A DNA stretch of 10,405 nucleotides from Ignavibacteria bacterium. Lineage in GTDB: Bacteria; Bacteroidota; Ignavibacteria; UBA10030; UBA6906. Shown here piece by piece: positions 1 through 6,149 of this stretch. A model generated the notes under the pieces. It saw only the letters and a program-made list of their open reading frames with translations. It was not told where the DNA came from and made no database searches. The first letter of the stretch is position 1. Each line of letters opens with the position of its first letter. The DNA is taken from NCBI GenBank assembly GCA_029859455.1, contig JAOUDE010000070.1:1-10405 (forward strand). The letters are read 5' to 3'. The position numbers were made by a program, and so were the translations under genes.

Positions 1-112
1 CCGCGAAGAGGGAGCGACGCAGTCCCCCTTTCTTTCCATCGGCGGCAAGATCAAGGATCGCCGTCAGTTCCCCGGTTGTCCAGAGAGAAAAGGAAAGCAG
101 GTCACGTTTCAT
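1..112 (-). CDS. argF: Ornithine carbamoyltransferase, N-terminal fragment (runs off the left edge)
   Basis: Only the first 37 codons are in the window. The visible protein begins MKRDLLSFSLWTTGELTAIL and continues LDLAADGKKGGLRRSLFA. This resembles the N-terminus of ornithine carbamoyltransferases: a KRDLLS-type start, an xxELxAILDLAAxxK helix, then a basic stretch leading towards the carbamoyl-phosphate site. The family makes citrulline from ornithine and carbamoyl phosphate in cytosolic arginine biosynthesis. The carbamoyl-phosphate motif (STRTR) and the ornithine-specific motifs lie outside, so aspartate carbamoyltransferase or N-acetylornithine carbamoyltransferase cannot be excluded. 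The ATG at 110-112 was chosen because it aligns with the usual family start. It has no good Shine-Dalgarno sequence, and the frame is open back to the stop codon of the upstream zinc-finger gene, so an upstream TTG start is possible. It lies 75 bases downstream of that gene on the same strand. Confidence 0.6.
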   Translation of the reverse strand, partial: MKRDLLSFSLWTTGELTAILDLAADGKKGGLRRSLFA

Positions 113-175
113 GGGTGTGCGGTCCGGCAGGATTGTGGTGGAGTCTGATCGCTTCAGGCAGGCGGAGAGCAAAGA

Positions 176-191
176 CTGACCCGCGGGTCAG
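176..191. terminator. Perfect 16-bp palindrome over the zinc-finger gene stop codon; possible terminator or operator
   Basis: CTGACCCGCGGGTCAG is a perfect inverted repeat. In minus-strand RNA it could fold as a 6-bp stem (CUGACC/GGUCAG) with a CGCG loop, followed by the moderately U-rich UCUUUGCUCU. That would suit a weak terminator ending the zinc-finger transcript. It includes that gene's TGA stop codon (188-190) and lies about 64 bases upstream of the carbamoyltransferase start, so a protein-binding operator is the alternative. The U-tract is poor, so terminator function is uncertain. Confidence 0.4.
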
Positions 192-496
192 AATACGAAT
201 TTTTCACAGCCGCGGCATATCCGTTTGCACGGATCTTTTCGGATATCCTCAAGAGGGAGTTCCGCGTTGCAGTGGATACACGTTCCGTAAGCCCCTTCGT
301 CGATCCGGTCAAGCGCGCGCTGCAACTCTTCGATTTCAATATCACTCCTGAAGGCTGTTGCGGCATCGACCGCATGCGCCTCCGGTTCCGCATTGACAAA
401 GGTTGCCCTCGATAAAGAAACTGAATAGTGAGTCCGCAGATGGTCATATAATCTGTTCAGAACGATCCGCTTCAGTGCCGTCTTGGTAACCTGCAT
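188..496 (-). CDS. DksA/TraR-family C4 zinc-finger protein
   Basis: This is a 102-residue cytosolic protein. Its C-terminal half has the DksA/TraR zinc-finger pattern: YGTC-x2-C at residues 70-76 (C73, C76), then a basic segment, then C94-x2-C97 near the C-terminus, which would make a four-cysteine zinc site. C90 is an extra cysteine. Before the finger, residues about 38-68 (AVDAA, then SDIEIEELQRALDRIDEGAY) resemble the second coiled-coil helix of DksA, including a VDxA-like stretch where DksA has its acidic tip. Family members bind in the RNA polymerase secondary channel and modulate transcription, often with ppGpp. At about 100 residues this protein is intermediate between DksA (about 150) and TraR (about 73), so its N-terminal helix is short and its effect on polymerase is not predictable. 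The ATG at 494-496 follows a run of seven Gs. A candidate promoter lies upstream at 541-568. Confidence 0.85.
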   Translation of the reverse strand: MQVTKTALKRIVLNRLYDHLRTHYSVSLSRATFVNAEPEAHAVDAATAFRSDIEIEELQRALDRIDEGAYGTCIHCNAELPLEDIRKDPCKRICRGCEKFVF

Positions 497-513
497 GGCG
501 ACCCCCCCGCATT

Positions 514-525
514 GTTGAGATCAAC
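514..525. promoter_or_regulatory. Short inverted repeat in the zinc-finger gene leader
   Basis: GTTGA-GA-TCAAC has 5-bp arms around a 2-bp centre. It lies between the predicted transcription start and the G-run before the zinc-finger start codon. It could be a small operator just downstream of the promoter. The arms are short enough to occur by chance, so this is tentative. Confidence 0.2.
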
Positions 526-540
526 GATGGCCTGAAAGTA

Positions 541-568
541 AAACTAGGAAAGATTCGACAAAAGTCAA
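541..568 (-). promoter_or_regulatory. Candidate promoter for the zinc-finger gene
   Basis: On the minus strand a TTGACT -35-like box (563-568) is followed after 16 bases by TAGTTT (541-546). The longer string TAGTTTTA also resembles the Bacteroidota -7 element TAnnTTTG. The predicted transcription start near 533-535 would leave a leader of about 38 bases before the ATG at 496. The -35 is good and the sigma-70 -10 is poor. The position, in the only noncoding gap between the pyruvate dehydrogenase operon and this gene, supports it. Confidence 0.4.
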
Positions 569-579
569 CCGCCATGCGA

Positions 580-596
580 GGCACAACTCCTGTGCC
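580..596 (-). terminator. Stem-loop just after the E3 stop codon
   Basis: On the minus strand GGCACA-GGAGT-TGTGCC forms a 6-bp stem with a 5-base loop, starting five bases after the E3 stop codon. No U-tract follows (the next bases are TCGCATGG), so it is not a canonical intrinsic terminator. It may still mark the 3' end of the pyruvate dehydrogenase mRNA, by stabilising it or by acting with another factor. Confidence 0.35.
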
Positions 597-601
597 GTTC
601 T

Positions 602-2035
602 TCATTCTACCGGTTCCGACTTCTTCTTCCTGCGCGAAATCAGATGCGTTGCCTGACCGAAGAACGCCTCAGCGCTTTCCATTATGGTTTCGGACAGCGT
701 CGGGTGAGGATGGACCGACTCTGCGAGATCCCGGGCGGTTGCCCCCATTTCGATTGCAACAACACCTTCCCCGATCAACTCCCCCGCGCCCGCTCCGACG
801 ATCCCGACGCCGAGTATCCGCTCCGTCGAGGGATCGATAATCAGCTTCGTCAGTCCGTCCGTTCGGTCGAAACTCAACGCACGCCCCGAAGCGCTCCACG
901 GAAATTTGGCCACTTCAACATCGACTCCCCGTTCTTTCGCGTCCACCTCCGTAAGACCGCACCATGCCACCTCCGGATCGGTAAACACGACAGCCGGAAT
1001 GATGATGTCCTCGAACGCGCTGTCCTCGCCCAGTATGGCATCCACGGCGACACGGGCCTCCCTGGCTGCCTTGTGAGCAAGGAGTACGCCGCCGGTCACA
1101 TCGCCGATCGCGAAGAGCGACGGCTCGGCCGTTTGCTGCTGACGGTTCACCGTGATGAATCCCCTGTCGTCAAGGGCAGCCGCTGTATTCTCCAGGCCGA
1201 TATCCTCACAGTTGGGGATACGACCGATCGCGATCAGCACCCGGTCATATAACTCAGAAACGGTCTTTCCTCCGGTTTCGATATCAACGCTGATCTGAGG
1301 TCCACTTGTCGACATCTTCCCAACCCTGGCCCCGACCCGGATCTCCTTGAAGGACTGTTCCGCTTTCTTCCGGACCGGACGGACCAGGTCCGGATCGGCG
1401 CCCGACAACAGCGCGTCCAGAGCCTCGACGACGACGACATTGCTCCCGAGAGCGGCATAAACCGTCCCGAGTTCCATGCCGATATACCCGCCGCCGACCA
1501 CCAGCATATCATCCGGTATTTCCTCTATCTCCAGTGCGTCATCGGATGTCATGATGCGGGGGTTCCCGAGATCGAACTGAGACGGAATCGACGGGCGGGA
1601 GCCGACGGCAATGATCGCTTTGTCAAACGAGAGGAACTGCTGCCCCGCGGCCGTTTCAACCCGGAGGTTGGACGGATCCTCGAAATATCCCCGTCCGTTG
1701 ATCACCGTCACCTGGCGCCGGTCTGCCAGGGAACTGACACCCTGCGCAAGCTTATCGATGATCGAGTTCTTCCATGCGCGCATCTTGTCGAGATCGATCC
1801 GTGGTTTTCCGTACGTCACACCGCGGTCGGTCGACTCATCAACTTCGTGAATCAATGCGGCTACGTGCAGAAGCGCTTTCGACGGTATGCATCCGCGCAG
1901 CAGGCAGACCCCACCCAGGCGGTCATCCTTTTCGACCAGCGTCACTTTCATTCCCCGCTCGGCCGCATAGAACGCTGCCGCGTACCCGCCCGGTCCGCCG
2001 CCGACAACCACAAGTTCACTATGCTGTTTCGTCAT
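602..2035 (-). CDS. lpdA: Dihydrolipoyl dehydrogenase, E3 of the pyruvate dehydrogenase complex
   Basis: This 477-residue flavoprotein reoxidises the dihydrolipoyl arm of E2 and reduces NAD+. The FAD-binding Rossmann motif GGGPGG is at residues 12-17. The redox-active disulfide is in CLLRGC (C44 and C49), followed by IPSK. A second Rossmann segment (VVGGGYIGMELG, about residues 181-192) binds NAD. The second FAD contact AIGDVTGG is present in the middle. The C-terminal HPHPTLSE (442-449) supplies the catalytic His444-Glu449 pair at the dimer interface. Length and all catalytic residues are as expected for E3; LLRG instead of NVGC/NRGC spacing residues between the cysteines is a sequence variant, not a loss. 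A basic tail (RRKKK) ends the protein. It starts 10 bases after the E2 stop codon, with a weak GGGA upstream, and is the last gene of the operon. Confidence 0.96.
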   Translation of the reverse strand: MTKQHSELVVVGGGPGGYAAAFYAAERGMKVTLVEKDDRLGGVCLLRGCIPSKALLHVAALIHEVDESTDRGVTYGKPRIDLDKMRAWKNSIIDKLAQGVSSLADRRQVTVINGRGYFEDPSNLRVETAAGQQFLSFDKAIIAVGSRPSIPSQFDLGNPRIMTSDDALEIEEIPDDMLVVGGGYIGMELGTVYAALGSNVVVVEALDALLSGADPDLVRPVRKKAEQSFKEIRVGARVGKMSTSGPQISVDIETGGKTVSELYDRVLIAIGRIPNCEDIGLENTAAALDDRGFITVNRQQQTAEPSLFAIGDVTGGVLLAHKAAREARVAVDAILGEDSAFEDIIIPAVVFTDPEVAWCGLTEVDAKERGVDVEVAKFPWSASGRALSFDRTDGLTKLIIDPSTERILGVGIVGAGAGELIGEGVVAIEMGATARDLAESVHPHPTLSETIMESAEAFFGQATHLISRRKKKSEPVE

Positions 2036-2045
2036 GATTCCCGTC

Positions 2046-3353
2046 TCAGTTCTTCTTTGATGGATCGGTCAACCGGATTTCCGACTCCTTGAAGCCTGCC
2101 AGCCGTTCGATCAGACCGGTGACAAACCGGGCGGCGTCTGCACCATCGATCACACGGTGATCATAGGACAGGGCCAGCGGAAGCATCAACCGTTTCTCAA
2201 CACGGGTGGTACGGAAAACCGGCTTCAGACTTCCCCGCCCTATCCCCAGAATTGCCACTTCAGGAGTATTGATGATCGGTGTGAAATGTCCTCCTCCGAT
2301 ACCGCCCTGATTGGAGATCGTAAACGTTCCACCCTGCATTTCATCGAGCGTAACCGATCGCTTTCGGGCGCGTTCAGCAAGATCGACCAGTTCGACCGAC
2401 AGTTCGAGCAACGACTTCTTGTCCGCATCCCTCAGAACGGGAACCAGGAGGCCGTGTTCCGTATCGACGGCGATACCGAAATGATAGTACGATTTGAAGA
2501 CCAGCTCGTTCGTCGAGGAATCGAGGCTGGCATTGAAGACGGGATACTCCTTCAGGAGATCGACCAGAGCTTTCAGAATGAACGGCGTCAGGGTAAGATT
2601 TGCGTTCTGCTTCTTGTAGTACGGCGAGTGGATTTTCCGCTTCCGCTGGAGATCGGTGATATCCGCTTCGTCGAACTGTGTCACATGGGGGACCTGGGTC
2701 CATGACTCCAACATCTTTCTGCTGATCGCCGCACGGATCTGCGACAGTTTCTTCCGTTCGACCGGTCCCCATTTCGAGAAGTCAATCGCCGGTGCGGCCG
2801 GCGGTTGTACCGGTCCGGATTGGGAAGCTGTTCCGGCCCGGGCATTCTCCCGGAGGGAAGCGATGTAGCTCCTGAGGTCCGACAGCACGATCCGTCCTCC
2901 GCGTTCACTGCCCCGCACGAGATGAAGATCGATGCCAAGGGATCTGGCAAGCTTCCGGAGCGAAGGAGCGGCCGGAGGAGGAATCCCCGACGGGAGCGGA
3001 GCGGGGGGAACAGAAGCTTCCTGTCGCACAGGAGGCACATCGTTATCCTGAACCAACTTTCCGGACGGGGCCACACTCACCCGCTCCTTCTGATCCTTCG
3101 TCATGGAGGAAGGTTCGTCCCCGCCGTTCTTCAGCACAACAATAGGCTGGCCGACGGAAATCTCATCGCCCTCCTTGACCAGAATTTCCGCAATCGTTCC
3201 GGCAGAGGGAGAAGGAATCGAGGCAACCGCTTTCTCGCTTTCCAGCTCGATCAGGGCCTGGCCTGCCGACACGGTTTCGCCGACCTTGACAAGAAGGCCT
3301 GAAACGGTGCCGGACGTGGCCCCTTCACCCAGATGGGGGAGTTTTACCTGCAT
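2046..3353 (-). CDS. aceF: Dihydrolipoyl acetyltransferase, E2 of the pyruvate dehydrogenase complex
   Basis: This 435-residue core enzyme transfers the acetyl group from its lipoyl arm to CoA. Residues 1-77 are one lipoyl domain, with the lysine to be lipoylated at K41 in ELESEKAVAS. A Pro/Ala-rich flexible linker follows, then the peripheral subunit-binding domain at about 128-164 (APSLRKLARSLGID, then GRIVLSDL), a second Pro/Ala linker, and the catalytic domain from about 190. The catalytic domain opens with DFSKWGPVE, as in the E. coli AceF type, and carries the active-site DHRVIDG at 398-404 (His399, Asp403). The enzyme has a single lipoyl domain, whereas E. coli AceF has three. The AceF-like catalytic domain and the AceE-type E1 immediately upstream (18-base gap) identify it as pyruvate-specific rather than 2-oxoglutarate- or branched-chain-specific. 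No strong Shine-Dalgarno is visible; translation may be coupled to E1. Confidence 0.95.
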   Translation of the reverse strand: MQVKLPHLGEGATSGTVSGLLVKVGETVSAGQALIELESEKAVASIPSPSAGTIAEILVKEGDEISVGQPIVVLKNGGDEPSSMTKDQKERVSVAPSGKLVQDNDVPPVRQEASVPPAPLPSGIPPPAAPSLRKLARSLGIDLHLVRGSERGGRIVLSDLRSYIASLRENARAGTASQSGPVQPPAAPAIDFSKWGPVERKKLSQIRAAISRKMLESWTQVPHVTQFDEADITDLQRKRKIHSPYYKKQNANLTLTPFILKALVDLLKEYPVFNASLDSSTNELVFKSYYHFGIAVDTEHGLLVPVLRDADKKSLLELSVELVDLAERARKRSVTLDEMQGGTFTISNQGGIGGGHFTPIINTPEVAILGIGRGSLKPVFRTTRVEKRLMLPLALSYDHRVIDGADAARFVTGLIERLAGFKESEIRLTDPSKKN

Positions 3354-3371
3354 GATGGCACTTCTGTGTAT

Positions 3372-6068
3372 TTATGGGATGACAAGTTCGGGGCAGGCCT
3401 TTTCCGGGTCTACTCCGAGATCGTTCATTGCGCGGGCAACAACCGCGGGTTTCACTGTTCCGTTCTGCGAAAGTTTATGGAGTACCGCGATCACCATCGA
3501 TTCGGCATCGACTTCAAAGAAGCGACGGAGTTCGGCGCGCGTATCACTTCGGCCGAAACCATCGGTCCCGAGAGTCACGAGACCTCCGGGCACCCATGGT
3601 GCAATCTGATCCGGTACGATCTTCATGTAATCCGAGGCGGCGACGAAGACGCCTTTTTCCTTCCTGAGAACCTTCTCAAGGTAAGACTCACGCGGTTTCG
3701 ATTCCGGATGGAGCCGGTTCCAGCGTTCTGCGGCAAGCGCCTCATTCCTCAGCAGTTTGTAACTGGTCGCACTCCAGACATCGGCTCTGATCTTGTATTT
3801 TTCTGCGAGAATTGTTTGTGCGCGCAGTGCCTCTCTCATGATCGGCCCGCTCGCAAGCAAATGAGCCTTGACTGCACCGGAGCCCTTTCGGAACTTGTAC
3901 AGCCCTTTGAGGATCCCTTCTTCCACTCCTTCCGGCATCGGCGGCATCTGATAGTTCTCATTGTAAAGGGTGAGATAATAAAAGACCTCCTCACCCTCTG
4001 CGTACATTCGTTTCATCCCATCGGCAATGATGACAGCGACCTCGTAGGCAAACGCCGGGTCGTATGTCCGCAGGTTCGGCACCGTACTCGCGAGAACGTG
4101 GCTGTGCCCGTCCCCGTGCTGCAATCCTTCGCCGTTGAGGGTCGTCCGCCCGGCCGTTGCACCAAGCAGAAAACCTTTCGCTTTCATGTCGGCCGCCGCC
4201 CAGATCAGATCTCCGATACGCTGGAAGCCGAACATCGAATAGTAAGTATAGAACGGAATCATGTTTGTTCCATGGGTCGAGTACGCGGTCGCCGCCGCAA
4301 TAAACGACGACATCGCCCCCGCTTCGGTGATTCCTTCTTCCAGGATCTGACCATCCTTCGTTTCGTGGTAATAGAGAAGCGTCTTCCGGTCCACCGGCTC
4401 GTACAGCTGACCGCGGTGGGCATAGATTCCGACCTCACGGAAGAGCGGGTCCATTCCGAATGTCCTAGCCTCGTCCGGAATAATCGGGACGATGTGGCTC
4501 CCGATCTTCTTGTCCCGGAGCAGTTTTCCAAGGAGACGGACGAACGCCATCGTTGACGAGACCTCGTTCTGATCCGAACCTTTCAGAAACTCTGAGAGTT
4601 GTGAGATCGACGGGACTTCCAGGGCCGGAGCGTGTGACGTGCGAACCGGGAGGAAACCTCCGAGCGACTCTCTTTGCTTCAGGAGATACTTTGTCTCGTC
4701 GCTTTCCGCAGGCGGACGATAGAACGGAGTGTCCGCGATCTCCTCATCGCTGATCGGGATATCGAACCGCTCACGAAACTCGCGCAGTTCCTTTTCATTC
4801 AGCTTCTTCTGCTGGTGCGTGATATTCCGTCCTTCGCCGGCTTCACCCAGTCCATACCCCTTTACGGTCTTCGCAAGGATCACCGTCGGCGAGTCGACAT
4901 TCTCGACCGCTTTCTTGAAGGCCGCATAGACCTTCTGGGGATCGTGCCCCCCGCGCTTCAGTTTCCGGATCTGGTCATCGGTCAGGTGATTTACAAGGCC
5001 CAGGAGCTCAGGATATTTTCCGAAGAAATGTCGCCTCGTGTAGCTTCCGGGTTCGACAGAATATTTCTGATAGTCACCGTCAACCGCCTCTTCCATCCGT
5101 TTCAGCAGCAGTCCTGACTTGTCGCTTCTCAACAGCGAGTCCCAGTCACCCCCCCAGATCACCTTGATCACGTTCCAGCCGGCACCGCGGAACGCCGCTT
5201 CCAGCTCCTGAATAATTTTTCCGTTCCCCCGCACCGGCCCGTCGAGCCGCTGCAGGTTGCAATTGACAACCCAGATCAGGTTGTCGAGATGTTCGCGCGA
5301 CGCAAGCGTAAGGGCGCCAAGCGTCTCGGGTTCGTCCGACTCGCCGTCACCCACGAAACACCAGACACGCGGTTCTTCCCCCTTGATGAATCCCCGCGCG
5401 CGGAGGTACCGGTTGAACCGGGCCTGGTAGATCGACATGATCGGAGAGAGACCCATCGAAACAGACGGGAACTGCCAGAATTCCGGCATAAGGAACGGAT
5501 GAGGATAGGAGCTCAGACCCTCGGGCGAAAGGTCTCTGCGAAACGCGTGGAGAGCGGACGGATCCAGCCGGCGCTCCAGATATGCCCGGGCGTAGATTCC
5601 GGGTGATGCATGTCCCTGAAAGTAGACCTGGTCGGCGGGGCGGTCACCCTCGCCTCCGCGGAAGAAATGGTTGAAGCCGACCTCGAAGAGAGTAGCGCTC
5701 GAAGCAAATGTTGAAATATGCCCGCCGAGTCCCTCATGGACCCGGTTCGCCTTGACCACCATCGCCATGGCGTTCCATCGAACGAGGCTCTTGATCCTGC
5801 GTTCGAGATCCCTGTTTCCAGGGTACGGGGGTTCCTCTTCCGGCGGAATGGTATTCAAATACGGGGTGGTCACAAAGCGGGGAACATTCAGGCCTGCCTG
5901 GCGCAGACGGGAAGTCAGCCTGTCAAACAGGAGCGGTAGACTATCGGCAGCTTTCTCGAGGACGGATTCGAGGAGGAGTTCCACGGAATCAATCCATTTG
6001 TCATGTCTGGCCATCGGTTGTTGCGTTACACCCTGTTGTTGGCTATGTTCCGTTTCCACATTTGCCAC
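3372..6068 (-). CDS. aceE: Pyruvate dehydrogenase E1 component, homodimeric AceE type
   Basis: This 898-residue thiamine-diphosphate enzyme decarboxylates pyruvate and reductively acetylates the E2 lipoyl arm. It can be followed along E. coli AceE (887 residues) almost end to end. Landmarks are YLNTIPPEEEPPYPGN (70-85), FQGHASPGIYARA (150-162), SSYPHPFLMPEFWQFP (186-201), the ThDP/Mg motif GDGESDEPE (240-248) with NCNLQRLDGP (269-278), and THQQ with His418, matching the mobile-loop catalytic His407 of E. coli. EEGITEAG holds Glu582, the ThDP N1' partner (E. coli Glu571), and LQHGDGHSH lies at 649-657. The N-terminal 20 residues are Gln-rich and not obviously conserved. The start is a GTG at 6066-6068 with AGGTGG six bases upstream; the internal ATG of Met19 (6012-6014) has no ribosome-binding site. 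It is the first gene of the operon, with a good promoter at 6108-6136. It is not the alpha2/beta2 form of E1 found in many bacteria. Confidence 0.97.
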   Translation of the reverse strand: MANVETEHSQQQGVTQQPMARHDKWIDSVELLLESVLEKAADSLPLLFDRLTSRLRQAGLNVPRFVTTPYLNTIPPEEEPPYPGNRDLERRIKSLVRWNAMAMVVKANRVHEGLGGHISTFASSATLFEVGFNHFFRGGEGDRPADQVYFQGHASPGIYARAYLERRLDPSALHAFRRDLSPEGLSSYPHPFLMPEFWQFPSVSMGLSPIMSIYQARFNRYLRARGFIKGEEPRVWCFVGDGESDEPETLGALTLASREHLDNLIWVVNCNLQRLDGPVRGNGKIIQELEAAFRGAGWNVIKVIWGGDWDSLLRSDKSGLLLKRMEEAVDGDYQKYSVEPGSYTRRHFFGKYPELLGLVNHLTDDQIRKLKRGGHDPQKVYAAFKKAVENVDSPTVILAKTVKGYGLGEAGEGRNITHQQKKLNEKELREFRERFDIPISDEEIADTPFYRPPAESDETKYLLKQRESLGGFLPVRTSHAPALEVPSISQLSEFLKGSDQNEVSSTMAFVRLLGKLLRDKKIGSHIVPIIPDEARTFGMDPLFREVGIYAHRGQLYEPVDRKTLLYYHETKDGQILEEGITEAGAMSSFIAAATAYSTHGTNMIPFYTYYSMFGFQRIGDLIWAAADMKAKGFLLGATAGRTTLNGEGLQHGDGHSHVLASTVPNLRTYDPAFAYEVAVIIADGMKRMYAEGEEVFYYLTLYNENYQMPPMPEGVEEGILKGLYKFRKGSGAVKAHLLASGPIMREALRAQTILAEKYKIRADVWSATSYKLLRNEALAAERWNRLHPESKPRESYLEKVLRKEKGVFVAASDYMKIVPDQIAPWVPGGLVTLGTDGFGRSDTRAELRRFFEVDAESMVIAVLHKLSQNGTVKPAVVARAMNDLGVDPEKACPELVIP

Positions 6069-6073
6069 AGTAT

Positions 6074-6079
6074 GCCACC
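6074..6079 (-). promoter_or_regulatory. Ribosome-binding site deciding the E1 GTG start
   Basis: On the minus strand AGGTGG is followed by CATACT and then the GTG start at 6066-6068. The near-consensus match and the 6-base spacing favour GTG over the in-frame ATG 18 codons later, which is preceded by AACAACCG. Confidence 0.55.
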
Positions 6080-6082
6080 TGC

Positions 6083-6110
6083 TTTATCCAATGAACGAAT
6101 CGCTCATAAT
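6083..6110 (+). promoter_or_regulatory. Candidate promoter for the lipoate-ligase gene (strong -10, weak -35)
   Basis: CATAAT at 6105-6110 matches the -10 consensus TATAAT at five of six positions. It would start transcription near 6117, about 33 bases before the ATG. Upstream at about 16 bases there is only TTTATC (6083-6088), a poor -35, which suggests weak or activator-dependent initiation. The -10 overlaps the oppositely oriented -10 of the pyruvate dehydrogenase promoter by three bases. Confidence 0.4.
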
Positions 6111-6131
6111 GTACGTTTTTTGAGAATTCGT
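6095..6131. repeat. Imperfect inverted repeat around the divergent -10 boxes; possible operator
   Basis: The left arm ACGAAT-CG-CTCA (6095-6106) and the right arm TGAG-A-ATTCGT (6121-6131) are complementary at ten positions, interrupted by a 2:1 bulge. The arms enclose 14 bases that contain most of both predicted -10 boxes. Neither predicted transcript would include both arms, so a DNA operator is more likely than an RNA hairpin. No specific regulator can be named from the sequence. Confidence 0.35.
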
Positions 6132-6136
6132 ATCAA
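6108..6136 (-). promoter_or_regulatory. Promoter of the pyruvate dehydrogenase operon
   Basis: On the minus strand TTGATA (6131-6136, five of six matches to TTGACA) is separated by exactly 17 bases from TACATT (6108-6113, four of six matches to TATAAT). Transcription would start near 6101, giving a leader of about 33 bases before the GTG at 6068. The spacing, and the placement in the only noncoding gap upstream of the operon, make this the best promoter in the window. Confidence 0.6.
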
Positions 6137-6149
6137 ATGAGGCACCTGA

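Noticed and set aside
76..351. 91-codon plus-strand frame at the left edge.
   Set aside because: Overlaps the zinc-finger and carbamoyltransferase genes antisense, with no family resemblance.
644..1252. 202-codon plus-strand open frame opposite the E3 gene.
   Set aside because: It is entirely antisense to a strongly conserved dihydrolipoyl dehydrogenase and has a low-likelihood composition; considered a shadow, as are 2157-2705, 2805-3302 and 8533-9063.
3333..4556. 407-codon plus-strand open frame antisense to aceE.
   Set aside because: It lies wholly over the conserved catalytic region of aceE and the aceF start, its translation is Arg/His-rich with no recognisable family, and no promoter or convincing ribosome-binding site precedes it. 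It is a GC-skew shadow.
6120..6148. Second ligase promoter with -35 TTGAGA at 6120-6125.
   Set aside because: A proper 17-base spacing would place the -10 at 6143-6148, on the ribosome-binding site, where CACCTG has no resemblance to TATAAT.
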